In this document: in pieces, positions 9,632-17,073 of the stretch
Layout of the letters: each line of letters starts with the position of its first letter
How positions within the stretch are numbered: position 1 is the stretch's first letter
DNA from: Jiangella anatolica
GTDB lineage: Bacteria; Actinomycetota; Actinomycetes; Jiangellales; Jiangellaceae
Direction: 5' to 3'
DNA: 64,000 bases
Assembly (NCBI RefSeq): GCF_003236295.1
Contig: NZ_POTW01000026.1
Span: forward strand, 1-64,000
Position numbers and translations under genes: made by a program
Notes under the pieces: model-generated
Told to the model about the DNA's origin: nothing
Seen by the model: the letters and a program-made list of their open reading frames with translations, nothing else
The model's database searches: none

Positions 9632-10611
9632 CACGCCTCCTCGTCCCGGTCCGGCCGCAGCACCCGCAGGTAGACGGCGACGATGACGACCAGCACGGCC
9701 AGCATCGCCACCGAGACCGCCGCCATCCGGCCGATCTCGAAGTTCGTCCAGCCGACCCGGAACGCGTACACCGCCAGCGTCTCCGTCGCGCCGGCCGGGC
9801 CGCCCGCCGTCGCCAGGTACACGAAGTCGAAGTTGTTGAACACCCAGATCGTGCGCAGCACCACCAGCGCGCCGATCAGCGCCCGCAGCGCCGGCAGGAC
9901 GATGTGGCGCAGCTCCTGCCAGAAGCTCGCGCCGTCCACCCGGGCGGACTCGTAGTGCTCGGCCGGGATCGTCTGCAGCCCGGCCAGCAGCGCCACCATC
10001 ATGAACGGGAAGCCGAACCAGATGTTCATCACGACGATCGCCGGCATCGCGGTGGACTCGTTCCCGAACCACGCGAGCGGCTCGTCGATGACGCCGACCG
10101 CGAGCAGAGCGTCGTTGAGCACGCCGACGATCGGGTCGAGCATGAACCGCCAGCTGAACGCCAGCACGATCGACGGGAACGCCCACGGGACGATCAGCCC
10201 GAGTCGCAGCGGCGTCTGCGCCCGCCGGACGTTCTGCAGCGCCACCGCGCCGGCGAACCCGAGCAGCAGCTGCCCGGCCACCGACGCGAACGTCCACACC
10301 AGCGTCTTGCCGATCGCGGAGTAGAACGCCGGGTCCTCCAACACCCACCGGTAGTTCGCCAGCCCGACCCAGTCGGTGACCGGGAAGCTGAGGTTGCGGT
10401 TGGTGAAGCTGTTCCAGAGGTTGAAGCCGATCGGGTACGCGACGACGGCCAGCAGCAACGCCACGCCGGGCAGCACCAGCAGCGCGTGCGTGCGCCGGTC
10501 GGCCCAGCCGGCCAGCCGGCCCAGCGGTCCCCGTCCGCTCGGTCCGCGGACCGGCGGCTGCGGGGAGCGCCGCCGGTCGGCGGCCGGCTCAGCCGAGGCG
10601 AGACGAGACAC
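9631..10611 (-). CDS. Carbohydrate ABC transporter permease (MalF type)
   Basis: A 326-residue permease. A 40-residue basic, proline-rich N-terminal tail is followed by about six membrane segments and the EAA loop ESARVDGASFWQELRHIVLPAL. It is the partner of the MalG-type permease downstream. Its GTG start (10611) lies inside the 3-prime end of the binding-protein gene, an unusually long 23-base overlap that implies translational coupling. Confidence 0.9.
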   Translation of the reverse strand: MSRLASAEPAADRRRSPQPPVRGPSGRGPLGRLAGWADRRTHALLVLPGVALLLAVVAYPIGFNLWNSFTNRNLSFPVTDWVGLANYRWVLEDPAFYSAIGKTLVWTFASVAGQLLLGFAGAVALQNVRRAQTPLRLGLIVPWAFPSIVLAFSWRFMLDPIVGVLNDALLAVGVIDEPLAWFGNESTAMPAIVVMNIWFGFPFMMVALLAGLQTIPAEHYESARVDGASFWQELRHIVLPALRALIGALVVLRTIWVFNNFDFVYLATAGGPAGATETLAVYAFRVGWTNFEIGRMAAVSVAMLAVLVVIVAVYLRVLRPDRDEEA

Positions 10612-11956
10612 TGTCGAGGGTGGACTGGAGCGTCTGGTTGGCCGCGCTCAGCGCGCCGTCGACGCTCGCGCCGCCGACCAGGATGGACTGCAGCGCCTGC
10701 TCGATCGCGTGGCTGGCGAACACCGGGCCGGCGTACGGCGACGGACCGTCCTCGAAACCGGGGGCGAACCCCTCCTCGACGCCGGTCATGGTCTGCTGCG
10801 CGGTGGCCTGGTACTGCGCGATCGTCGGGTGGTCGAAGAACGCCGGCCCGTTCGCCGCGGCCAGCGACGGGAACATGAACAGCGGGATCGTGTGCAGGAA
10901 CGGCACGTAGTTCTCCTCCGCGTAGAGGAACGCGGCGAACTCCTGCGCGAGCGTGGGGTTGCGGCCCTTCGGCAGCGCCACCGAGATGGCCCCGATCAAG
11001 TGGCCGGGATTGACGTCGGTCGGCATGAAGGTGGTGGCCAGTTGCGCGGCGATGTCCGGCGCCTCGATCGCGGCGGTCCCGATCTCCGCGCCGGACACCT
11101 CCGCGAGCACCGTCGTCCCGGCGTTGATCAGCGAGAAGTTGTCGTTGATGTTGTAGTTGACCTGGCCCGGTCCGCTGGCGGTGCGGCCGATCTCGACGAG
11201 GAACTCGGTGGCGCGCTTCACCTCCGCCGTGTCGAGCATCGCCTTGCCGTCGCCGTCGAACAGCCGGCCACCGGCGGAGTGTGTGAGCATGTAGAGCAGG
11301 TAGCCGCCGCCGGTGTCGGCCGCGGACAGCTTGAGCATCCAGCCGAACTGGTCCGGCTCGCGGGTGGCCGCCTGGGCCGCCGTCAGCACCTGGTCCCAGG
11401 TCGGGCGCTCGGGCAGGCTGGCGCCGGCCGCGCTGAGCAGGTCCTTGCGGTGCGCGAGCAGCCGGTTGTGCACGTAGTGCGGCAGCAGGATGTGCTCGCC
11501 CTCGTACAGCCCGATCTTGTCGACCAGGCCCGGGATGAACGCCGACCCGCCGCCGAGCTCGTCGAGCACCGGGCCCATCGGGTTCAGTGCGCCCGCATGC
11601 CACATCGAGACCGCCTGCTCGGGCAGGACGGTGGTGACGTCCGGCAGCGACCCGGCCGCCTGCGCCGCCGGCCACTTGGTCGGGAACTGCGGGAACGGGA
11701 CGACCTCGATCTCGACCGTGGTGCCCGGGTGGCTCTGCTCGAACCGGTCGGCCACCTGGCGCATGAAGTCGACCCGCGCCTCCTGCGTGTAGTTGTGCCA
11801 GAAGACCAGCTTGCCGCCGCCGTCGCCGGACGACGCGCCGTCATCGGAGCCGCAGCCGGACAGCGCGGCGCCGACGGTGCCGGCCGCGGCCGCGCCGAGC
11901 ACGCCGCGGACGAAGGTGCGCCTGCTCAGGGGCGCACCATTGACACTCCCGATCAT
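10589..11956 (-). CDS. Extracellular sugar-binding lipoprotein of an ABC importer (CUT1)
   Basis: A 455-residue solute-binding protein. The N-terminus carries a twin-arginine motif (SRRTFVRG) and a lipobox ending ALSGC with Cys35, so it is probably Tat-exported and lipid-anchored. The mature part begins LVFWHNYTQEARVDFMRQVADRF, typical of family-1 sugar-binding proteins. ATG 11956 is preceded by GAAGGAGAG and overlaps the stop of the Gfo/Idh/MocA gene (ATGA). The ligand is not readable from sequence; the operon suggests a sugar, oligosaccharide or uronate. Confidence 0.92.
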   Translation of the reverse strand: MIGSVNGAPLSRRTFVRGVLGAAAAGTVGAALSGCGSDDGASSGDGGGKLVFWHNYTQEARVDFMRQVADRFEQSHPGTTVEIEVVPFPQFPTKWPAAQAAGSLPDVTTVLPEQAVSMWHAGALNPMGPVLDELGGGSAFIPGLVDKIGLYEGEHILLPHYVHNRLLAHRKDLLSAAGASLPERPTWDQVLTAAQAATREPDQFGWMLKLSAADTGGGYLLYMLTHSAGGRLFDGDGKAMLDTAEVKRATEFLVEIGRTASGPGQVNYNINDNFSLINAGTTVLAEVSGAEIGTAAIEAPDIAAQLATTFMPTDVNPGHLIGAISVALPKGRNPTLAQEFAAFLYAEENYVPFLHTIPLFMFPSLAAANGPAFFDHPTIAQYQATAQQTMTGVEEGFAPGFEDGPSPYAGPVFASHAIEQALQSILVGGASVDGALSAANQTLQSTLDSVSSRLG

Positions 11957-12942
11957 GGGTTCTCTCCTTCGGATGAGCCGTGGGCATAGATGCGATCGAT
12001 CACGTCGAGGGCCGCGCAGGCGGCCCGGAGCGGCACCGGCGCCGGCCGGCCCGCTCGCAGCCGCTCGACGACGTCGGCGGCGAAGATCCGGTAGCGCTGC
12101 ATGACCGTCGGCGAGTCCACCGTGGTGCTGCCGGCGGCGGTGCTGACCTCGACGACGTCGTGCAGTTCGCGCACCGACGAACCGGCGCCGGTGAGCGCCC
12201 ACTCGTGGTCGGTGCCGTCGCGGTCGGGTCCGCTGTAACCGACCTCGACCAGCCCGAGCAGGCCGGACTCGTCGCGCAGCAGGGCCACCGCGTGGTCCTC
12301 GACCGGCAGCCCGTGCTGCCGGTGCGACAGGGCGGCGCCGACCACGCTGACCTCGCCCCCGGCCAGCGACAGGAACGCGTCGACGGCATGCGGGCCGAGG
12401 TTGCGCAGCGCTCCCCCACCGCTCACCGCCGGGTCCAGCACCCACGCGACGTCATCCTCGACGTAGCGGTCCGGCGAGCCGTTGACGATCCGGAACCGGG
12501 CCACCGTCGTGGGGTCGAGCAGGCCGTCGGCGCGCAGCCGGCCGACCTGCTCCCAGAACGTGCTGTACCGGTTGATCAGCGGTACGGTCGCGAACCGGCC
12601 GGCGGCCTCGGCGGCGTGCACGAGCGGCCACAGGTCGGCGGCACTCGCGGCGGCCGGCTTCTCGACGACGAACGGGGTGCCGTGCGCGATCAGCCGGGCG
12701 ATGACGTCGGGTGCGGTCCGGTGCCGGGGCATCGCCAGGACCAGGTCGGCGTCGTGGCCGAGCAGGTCGTCCAGCGATCGTTCGGCCGGGCAGCCCAGCC
12801 GGGTCACCCACCGCCGCGCCGCCGCCGGGTCGTCGTCCTGCACCGCGACGACGGTCGCGCCTGCCGCCACGAATGCGTCGACGTGCCGGGGCGCGTGCCA
12901 GTGGCCGACCCCCGCGATGCTCAGCCGCACCCCTTGCGTCAC
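11953..12942 (-). CDS. Gfo/Idh/MocA-family NAD(P)-dependent sugar dehydrogenase
   Basis: A 329-residue oxidoreductase with an N-terminal Rossmann fold (LSIAGVGHWHAPRHVDAF), the VEKPAA motif that positions the nicotinamide (catalytic Lys in EKP), and a C-terminal Gfo-type domain with GGGALRNLGPHAVDAFL supplying the usual Asp and His region. It is expected to oxidise or reduce a sugar, inositol or uronate-like compound. GTG 12942 overlaps the stop of the RpiR regulator gene. Confidence 0.88.
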   Translation of the reverse strand: MTQGVRLSIAGVGHWHAPRHVDAFVAAGATVVAVQDDDPAAARRWVTRLGCPAERSLDDLLGHDADLVLAMPRHRTAPDVIARLIAHGTPFVVEKPAAASAADLWPLVHAAEAAGRFATVPLINRYSTFWEQVGRLRADGLLDPTTVARFRIVNGSPDRYVEDDVAWVLDPAVSGGGALRNLGPHAVDAFLSLAGGEVSVVGAALSHRQHGLPVEDHAVALLRDESGLLGLVEVGYSGPDRDGTDHEWALTGAGSSVRELHDVVEVSTAAGSTTVDSPTVMQRYRIFAADVVERLRAGRPAPVPLRAACAALDVIDRIYAHGSSEGENP

Positions 12943-13886
12943 GAGTCGTTCCGCCAGTCCTGCGGGAGGTCGTTGAACCGGGCCTGGGTGGCGCCCAGCT
13001 CCTCCAGCTCAGACGTCGAGCCGCCCTTCTCCTCCGACACGGCCGTCGCGATGGCCTCCAGCAGCGCCAGTCCGGCGACCCGGGCGCCGAACTGCGCCGT
13101 GCCCCGCGAGACCGCCTCGCTGAAGATCGTCAACGACGCGTCGGTGACGTCGCCGATCGGCGACTGCGGGTTCGCCGTCAGCCCGACCGTCTCGACGCCG
13201 CGCTCCTTCGCGTATGTCAGCGCCTGCACCGTGTCGCGGGACCGGCCCGAGTAGGAGATGGCGAAGACCAGGTCGCCCGGGCTGAGCCGGGAGACGTGCG
13301 CGAGCATCATCATCGGGTCCGCGGTCCAGGTGACCGGGACGCCGACGCTGGCCAGCCGGTAGGAGAACATGTGGCACAGCGGCGCCGCCGTGCCGGTGCC
13401 GAGCAGCAGCACCGCGGGCGCGCCGGCGAGCCGGTGCACGACGTGCCGCAGCGCCGGCTCGGACAGGTTCGTCAGCGTGTCCTGCATGCACTCGACCTCG
13501 AGCGCCATCACCCGCTGCACCAGGTCCAGCGGGCCGCCGAGCCCGGCGCGCGACTCCAGCACCAGCTCGACCGGGTGCGAGTGGTACAGCCCGAGCGACT
13601 TGCCCAGGTCCAGTGAGAGCGCCTGGGCGAACTCCCGGTAACCGGTGTAGCCGAGCGCGTGGGTGAACCGGCTGACCGCGTTCTCGGAGACGCCGGCCAT
13701 CTGCGCGAGCACCTGGATGGATGCGCCGCGGACCTTCCACGGGTCGGTCAGCACGGTGTCGGCGACTCGGGCGCGGGCTCCGCTGAGCCCCGGGCGGGCC
13801 TGCCGCAGCCGCTCCAGGCAGGACGGCTCGGCCTGCGACTCGGCGGCGCCGCGGTCCGGCGCCGGGGTGCTGGGTGTCTCGGTCAC
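12939..13886 (-). CDS. MurR/RpiR-family transcriptional regulator
   Basis: A 315-residue regulator: N-terminal HTH_6 domain (QVLAQMAGVSENAVSRFTHA) and a C-terminal SIS sugar-phosphate-binding domain (VLLLGTGTAAPLCHMF, FAISYSGRSRDTVQAL). RpiR proteins sense phosphosugars or sugar acids and usually control adjacent catabolic genes. It sits inside the operon between the ferredoxin reductase gene and the Gfo/Idh/MocA gene, sharing GTGA overlaps on both sides, so the P450 electron chain and sugar genes are probably one transcript under its control. GTG 13886 has GAGGAG about 7 bases upstream. Candidate operators are at 2469-2483 and 16613-16628. Confidence 0.9.
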   Translation of the reverse strand: MTETPSTPAPDRGAAESQAEPSCLERLRQARPGLSGARARVADTVLTDPWKVRGASIQVLAQMAGVSENAVSRFTHALGYTGYREFAQALSLDLGKSLGLYHSHPVELVLESRAGLGGPLDLVQRVMALEVECMQDTLTNLSEPALRHVVHRLAGAPAVLLLGTGTAAPLCHMFSYRLASVGVPVTWTADPMMMLAHVSRLSPGDLVFAISYSGRSRDTVQALTYAKERGVETVGLTANPQSPIGDVTDASLTIFSEAVSRGTAQFGARVAGLALLEAIATAVSEEKGGSTSELEELGATQARFNDLPQDWRNDS

Positions 13887-15112
13887 GTGGTGCTCCTCGC
13901 TGGGGTGGTTCGCTGATCGGTGGGTGCCGGCATCATGGCCCGGTCCGGGCCGGCGCGGACGGCCTCGGCCCAGGGCGCGCCGGCGGCGACCAGCTCGCGC
14001 GCCTGCCGCAGCGCCTTCGCCATCCGCCGGCCGACGGCGCCGGTGACCCGCCCGTCGCGGCCGTACAGCGCGACGAACCGGCCGTCGGCCAGGCTGCCGG
14101 CGACGACGGCCACGTCGTGTGCGGCGCCGGTCACGCCCCAGGCCTGCAGGCGGACGCCGTACTGGTCGCTCCACACGTACGGGACCGGCCGGAACGGCGC
14201 GGGCGCGCCGAGGATCGCGGCCGCGACGTGCTCGGCCTGCTCGGTCGCGTTGGTGCGGTGCTCGACCCGGAGCCGGCCGTGGTCCGGGTGCCGCCAGGAG
14301 GCGACATCGCCGGCCGCGTAGACGTCCGGCGCGACCCGGCAGGTCGCGTCGGCCTCGACGCCGTCGCCGAGCGGGAGCCCGCTGCCGGCCAGCCAGTCCG
14401 TCGCCGGACGGCAGCCGATCGCCACCAGCACGACATCCGCCGCGACCCGGGCGCCGTCGGTGAGGACGGCGCCGGCGACCCGCCCGTCGTCCGCCACGAT
14501 TTGCCGCACGCCGAGGCCCAGCCGCAGGTCGACGCCGTTCTCGGCGTGCGCCGCGGCCAGCACCCCGCCGACGGCGGTGCCGAGCGCGGCCGCGGCCGGC
14601 GCCGGCTGCGGGTCGACCAGAGTCACGTCGAGGCCGAGCCCCCGGCAGCTCGCGGCGGCCTCGGCGCCGAGGAACCCGGCGCCGACGATCAGCACGCGGC
14701 GAGCCTTCGCCAGATCGGCCCGCAGGCCGGCGGCGTCGTCGAGCGTGCGCAGCACGTGCATGCCGGCCAGCCGTTCGGCGCCGGGGAGGCGCCGCGGCCC
14801 GACGCCGGTCGCGATCACCAGCGCGTCGTACGGCAGCTCACGGCCACCGGCCAGCCGGACCAGACGCGACGCCGGGTCCAGCGCGACGGCCGGCGTGCCG
14901 AGCAGCAGGTCGATGCCGCTGCGCTCGTAGTGCCCGGGCTCGCGCAACGCCACCGGCTCCCCCATCAGCTCCTTCGACAGCGGCGGCCGGTCGTACGGGA
15001 GGTGCGGCTCGGCGCCGACGAGCGTCAGGTCGCCCTGATGGCCGCCGTGCCGCAGCGCGTCGGCCACCGTCACCCCGGCCGCGGACGCGCCGACGATCAC
15101 GACCCGCCGCAT
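13883..15112 (-). CDS. FAD-dependent ferredoxin reductase of the P450 chain
   Basis: A 409-residue pyridine-nucleotide-disulfide-type reductase: FAD motif VVIVGASAAGVTVADALR at the N-terminus, NAD(P)H motif VLIVGAGFLGAEAAASC mid-protein, VYAAGDVASW near the C-terminal FAD site, and the reductase_C-type tail seen in rubredoxin/ferredoxin reductases of P450 systems. Immediately upstream are the ferredoxin and P450 genes, so it should pass electrons from NAD(P)H to that ferredoxin. The ATG at 15112 overlaps the ferredoxin stop by one base. Confidence 0.9.
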   Translation of the reverse strand: MRRVVIVGASAAGVTVADALRHGGHQGDLTLVGAEPHLPYDRPPLSKELMGEPVALREPGHYERSGIDLLLGTPAVALDPASRLVRLAGGRELPYDALVIATGVGPRRLPGAERLAGMHVLRTLDDAAGLRADLAKARRVLIVGAGFLGAEAAASCRGLGLDVTLVDPQPAPAAAALGTAVGGVLAAAHAENGVDLRLGLGVRQIVADDGRVAGAVLTDGARVAADVVLVAIGCRPATDWLAGSGLPLGDGVEADATCRVAPDVYAAGDVASWRHPDHGRLRVEHRTNATEQAEHVAAAILGAPAPFRPVPYVWSDQYGVRLQAWGVTGAAHDVAVVAGSLADGRFVALYGRDGRVTGAVGRRMAKALRQARELVAAGAPWAEAVRAGPDRAMMPAPTDQRTTPARSTT

Positions 15113-15312
15113 CACGGCGTCGCCACCGTGATCGCGACCGCCGGGCAGAGCCGGGCGGCCTGCCGGACCGCGGCGTCCTGCCCGGCCGGCGGGTCGGCGT
15201 CGAGCAGCAGCACCGTGCCGGTGTCGTCGTCCTGGTCGAACACGTCCGGCGCGGCCAGCACGCACTGCCCGCCGCCGACGCACTTCTCCTCGTCCACCAC
15301 GATGCGGCTCAT
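15112..15312 (-). CDS. 3Fe-4S ferredoxin
   Basis: A 66-residue acidic ferredoxin with only three cysteines: Cys11 and Cys17 in KCVGGGQC and Cys56 in RLCPA. The C-x5-C-xn-CP pattern lacks the middle Cys of 4Fe-4S types, so a [3Fe-4S] cluster is expected, as in ferredoxins that feed actinobacterial P450s. ATG 15312 overlaps the P450 stop (ATGA) and the gene precedes the reductase, completing a three-component class I P450 system. Confidence 0.93.
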   Translation of the reverse strand: MSRIVVDEEKCVGGGQCVLAAPDVFDQDDDTGTVLLLDADPPAGQDAAVRQAARLCPAVAITVATP

Positions 15313-16541
15313 CGGTTCACCGGCCAGGTCACCGGCAGCTCGCCGAGGCTGGACAGCAGGTACTGGCGCACGACGATCCGGTCCGTGTCGATCGCGAGCG
15401 CCAGGCCGGGCAGCCGGCGGAACAGCGTCTCGTAGACGACATTCAGCTCAAGCCGGGCCAGCGGCTGGCCGAGGCACTGGTGCACGCCGTAGGCGAAGGC
15501 GACGTGATGCCGCGCCTCGCGGTGGATGTCGAGCGTGTCCGGGTCGGGGAACGCCCGCCCGTCCCGGTTGGCCGCGGCCAGCGGCGTGATGATGCCCTCG
15601 CCGGCCGCGATGACGACGCCGCCGACCTCGATGTCCTCGGTGGCGACCCGGTTCGGCGAGATCTGGAAGACGCTGATGTAGCGCAGCAGCTCCTCGACCG
15701 CGTTCGGCCACAGCTCCGGCCGCGCCTTCAGCTCGTCGAGCTGGTCCGCGTGGCGCAGCAGCTCCAGCACGCCCAGCGCGATCATGTTCGCCGTCGTGTC
15801 GTGGCCGGCCGCCAGCAGGTGCCGGACGATCGCGACCAGCTGGTCACGGTCGACGGCGCCGGTGTGCAGCTGGTCGCGGACCAGCTCGCTCACGATGCTC
15901 TCGTCGGGCCGGCGCTCCTTGCGCGCCACCAGGTCGGCCGCGTATCCGAGCATGTCCGCCGTCGCGGCCTCGACCTCCAGTGGCGACGAGTCCAGCGCGT
16001 TGCGGGTGTGGTCGCGGCCCTGGAAGAAGAACCGCTCCTCGGCCGGGATGCCGAACAGGTGGCAGATGGTCCGGGCCGGCACCTCGAGCGCGACTTCGCG
16101 GACCAGGTCGATCGGCGGACCCAGCTCCGCGGCCCGGCCGATGACGGTGTCGGCGATGTCCTGGACCACCGGGCGCAGCGACTCGATCCGCCGCACGGTG
16201 AAGTACTTCGTCACCATCTTGCGCAGCCGGCCGTGGCCGGGCGGGTCCTGGGAGATGAACGCGCGCTCACCCCGCTCGGCCGCGGCCCGGGCCGGTGTCG
16301 CGAACGGGTAGCCGGGGTGCTGCCGGCGCGAGCTGACCCGCGGGTCGGCGAGCACGGCCCGCACCTCGTCGTAGCCCGTGACCAGCCACGCCGTGCCGCC
16401 GTCCCAGAGCCGCACCCGGCTGACCGGCGCGGTGTCCCGCAGCCGCGCGTACGCCGCCGGCGGATGGAACGGGGTCTCTCGCGGCATCGGGAAGCGGGGC
16501 AGGCTGCCCGCCTCGTCCGGCACGGTCCGCACGTCCACCAC
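15309..16541 (-). CDS. Cytochrome P450 (bacterial class I)
   Basis: A 410-residue soluble P450. The I-helix oxygen-activation motif AGHDTT (His247 to Thr250), the K-helix EELLRY region, and the haem-binding loop FAYGVHQCLGQPLA with ligand Cys356 are all intact. The general look is of the CYP105/107 clan. It is the promoter-proximal gene of the 12-gene operon; GTG 16541 has AGGGAGGG 7 bases upstream. Substrate is unknown. Its fusion by overlaps to a sugar importer, RpiR regulator and ManD suggests a carbohydrate-linked substrate such as a methoxy-sugar, rather than the antibiotic or steroid roles usual for this clan. Confidence 0.93.
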   Translation of the reverse strand: MVDVRTVPDEAGSLPRFPMPRETPFHPPAAYARLRDTAPVSRVRLWDGGTAWLVTGYDEVRAVLADPRVSSRRQHPGYPFATPARAAAERGERAFISQDPPGHGRLRKMVTKYFTVRRIESLRPVVQDIADTVIGRAAELGPPIDLVREVALEVPARTICHLFGIPAEERFFFQGRDHTRNALDSSPLEVEAATADMLGYAADLVARKERRPDESIVSELVRDQLHTGAVDRDQLVAIVRHLLAAGHDTTANMIALGVLELLRHADQLDELKARPELWPNAVEELLRYISVFQISPNRVATEDIEVGGVVIAAGEGIITPLAAANRDGRAFPDPDTLDIHREARHHVAFAYGVHQCLGQPLARLELNVVYETLFRRLPGLALAIDTDRIVVRQYLLSSLGELPVTWPVNR

Positions 16542-16577
16542 CGCTGTGCCCTCCCTGTTCGCCGCTCGGGTGCGTGC

Positions 16578-16607
16578 AGTTTAGAAATAAATGATGGGAA
16601 ACCGCAA
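16578..16607 (-). promoter_or_regulatory. Candidate promoter of the P450/sugar operon
   Basis: On the minus strand, TTGCGG (16607-16602) and TAAACT (16583-16578) are separated by 18 bases in an AT-rich pocket of otherwise GC-rich DNA. This would start transcription near 16571, about 30 bases upstream of the P450 GTG. The palindrome at 16613-16628 lies just upstream of the -35 box. Confidence 0.5.
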
Positions 16608-16612
16608 GAGTG

Positions 16613-16628
16613 AGAAGAAACTTCTTCT
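16613..16628. promoter_or_regulatory. 16-bp palindrome AGAAGAA-AC-TTCTTCT, candidate RpiR operator
   Basis: Perfect 7-bp arms with a 2-base centre lie in the divergent region between the P450 operon and the YCII/sigma pair. Its first 13 bases match the repeat at 2470-2482 in 12 of 13 positions. The position next to the -35 box of the P450 promoter, and the presence of an RpiR gene inside that operon, make an operator likely. It could also influence the divergent YCII/sigma transcript, whose possible -10 box (TATACA) overlaps its edge at 16628. Confidence 0.55.
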
Positions 16629-16665
16629 ATACACGGCGTGCACGGGGACCGGTCAGAATGGTCCG

Positions 16666-17073
16666 ATGGCCAAGTACCTGCTGCTCAAGCACTACCGCGG
16701 CGCACCGCCGGCGGTGAACGACGTGCCGATGGACGAGTGGACGCCCGAGGAGGTCGAGGCGCACCTGACGTACATGCGCGACTTCGCCGCCCGCTTGGAG
16801 GAGTCCGGCGAGTTCGTCGACCATCGCGCCCTCGCCCCCGAGGGCACGTTCGTCCGGTACGACGGCGAGGGCCGGCCGCCGGTCACCGACGGCCCGTTCG
16901 CCGAGACGAAGGACCTCGTCGCCGGCTGGATGGTGATCGACGTCGACAGCTACGAGCGCGCGCTCGAGCTGGCCGGTGAGCTGTCCGCGGCGCCGGGCGC
17001 GGGCGGGCGGCCGATCCACGAGTGGCTCGAGCTGCGGCCCCTGCTCACCGCGCCGCAGCCGATGACGGAGTGA
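16666..17073 (+). CDS. YCII/DGPF-domain protein paired with the second ECF42 sigma factor
   Basis: A 135-residue YCII-family protein: MAKYLLLKHYRGAPP at the start, and PPVTDGPFAETKDLVAGWMV with the DGPF signature. I start it at ATG 16666; the upstream leader lacks a clear ribosome site and another ATG lies at 16658 in a different frame, so short-leader or weakly led translation is possible. Its stop overlaps the GTG of the sigma gene. It has the same arrangement as 2080-2418 but on the other strand and with a more diverged sequence. Confidence 0.88.
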   Translation: MAKYLLLKHYRGAPPAVNDVPMDEWTPEEVEAHLTYMRDFAARLEESGEFVDHRALAPEGTFVRYDGEGRPPVTDGPFAETKDLVAGWMVIDVDSYERALELAGELSAAPGAGGRPIHEWLELRPLLTAPQPMTE

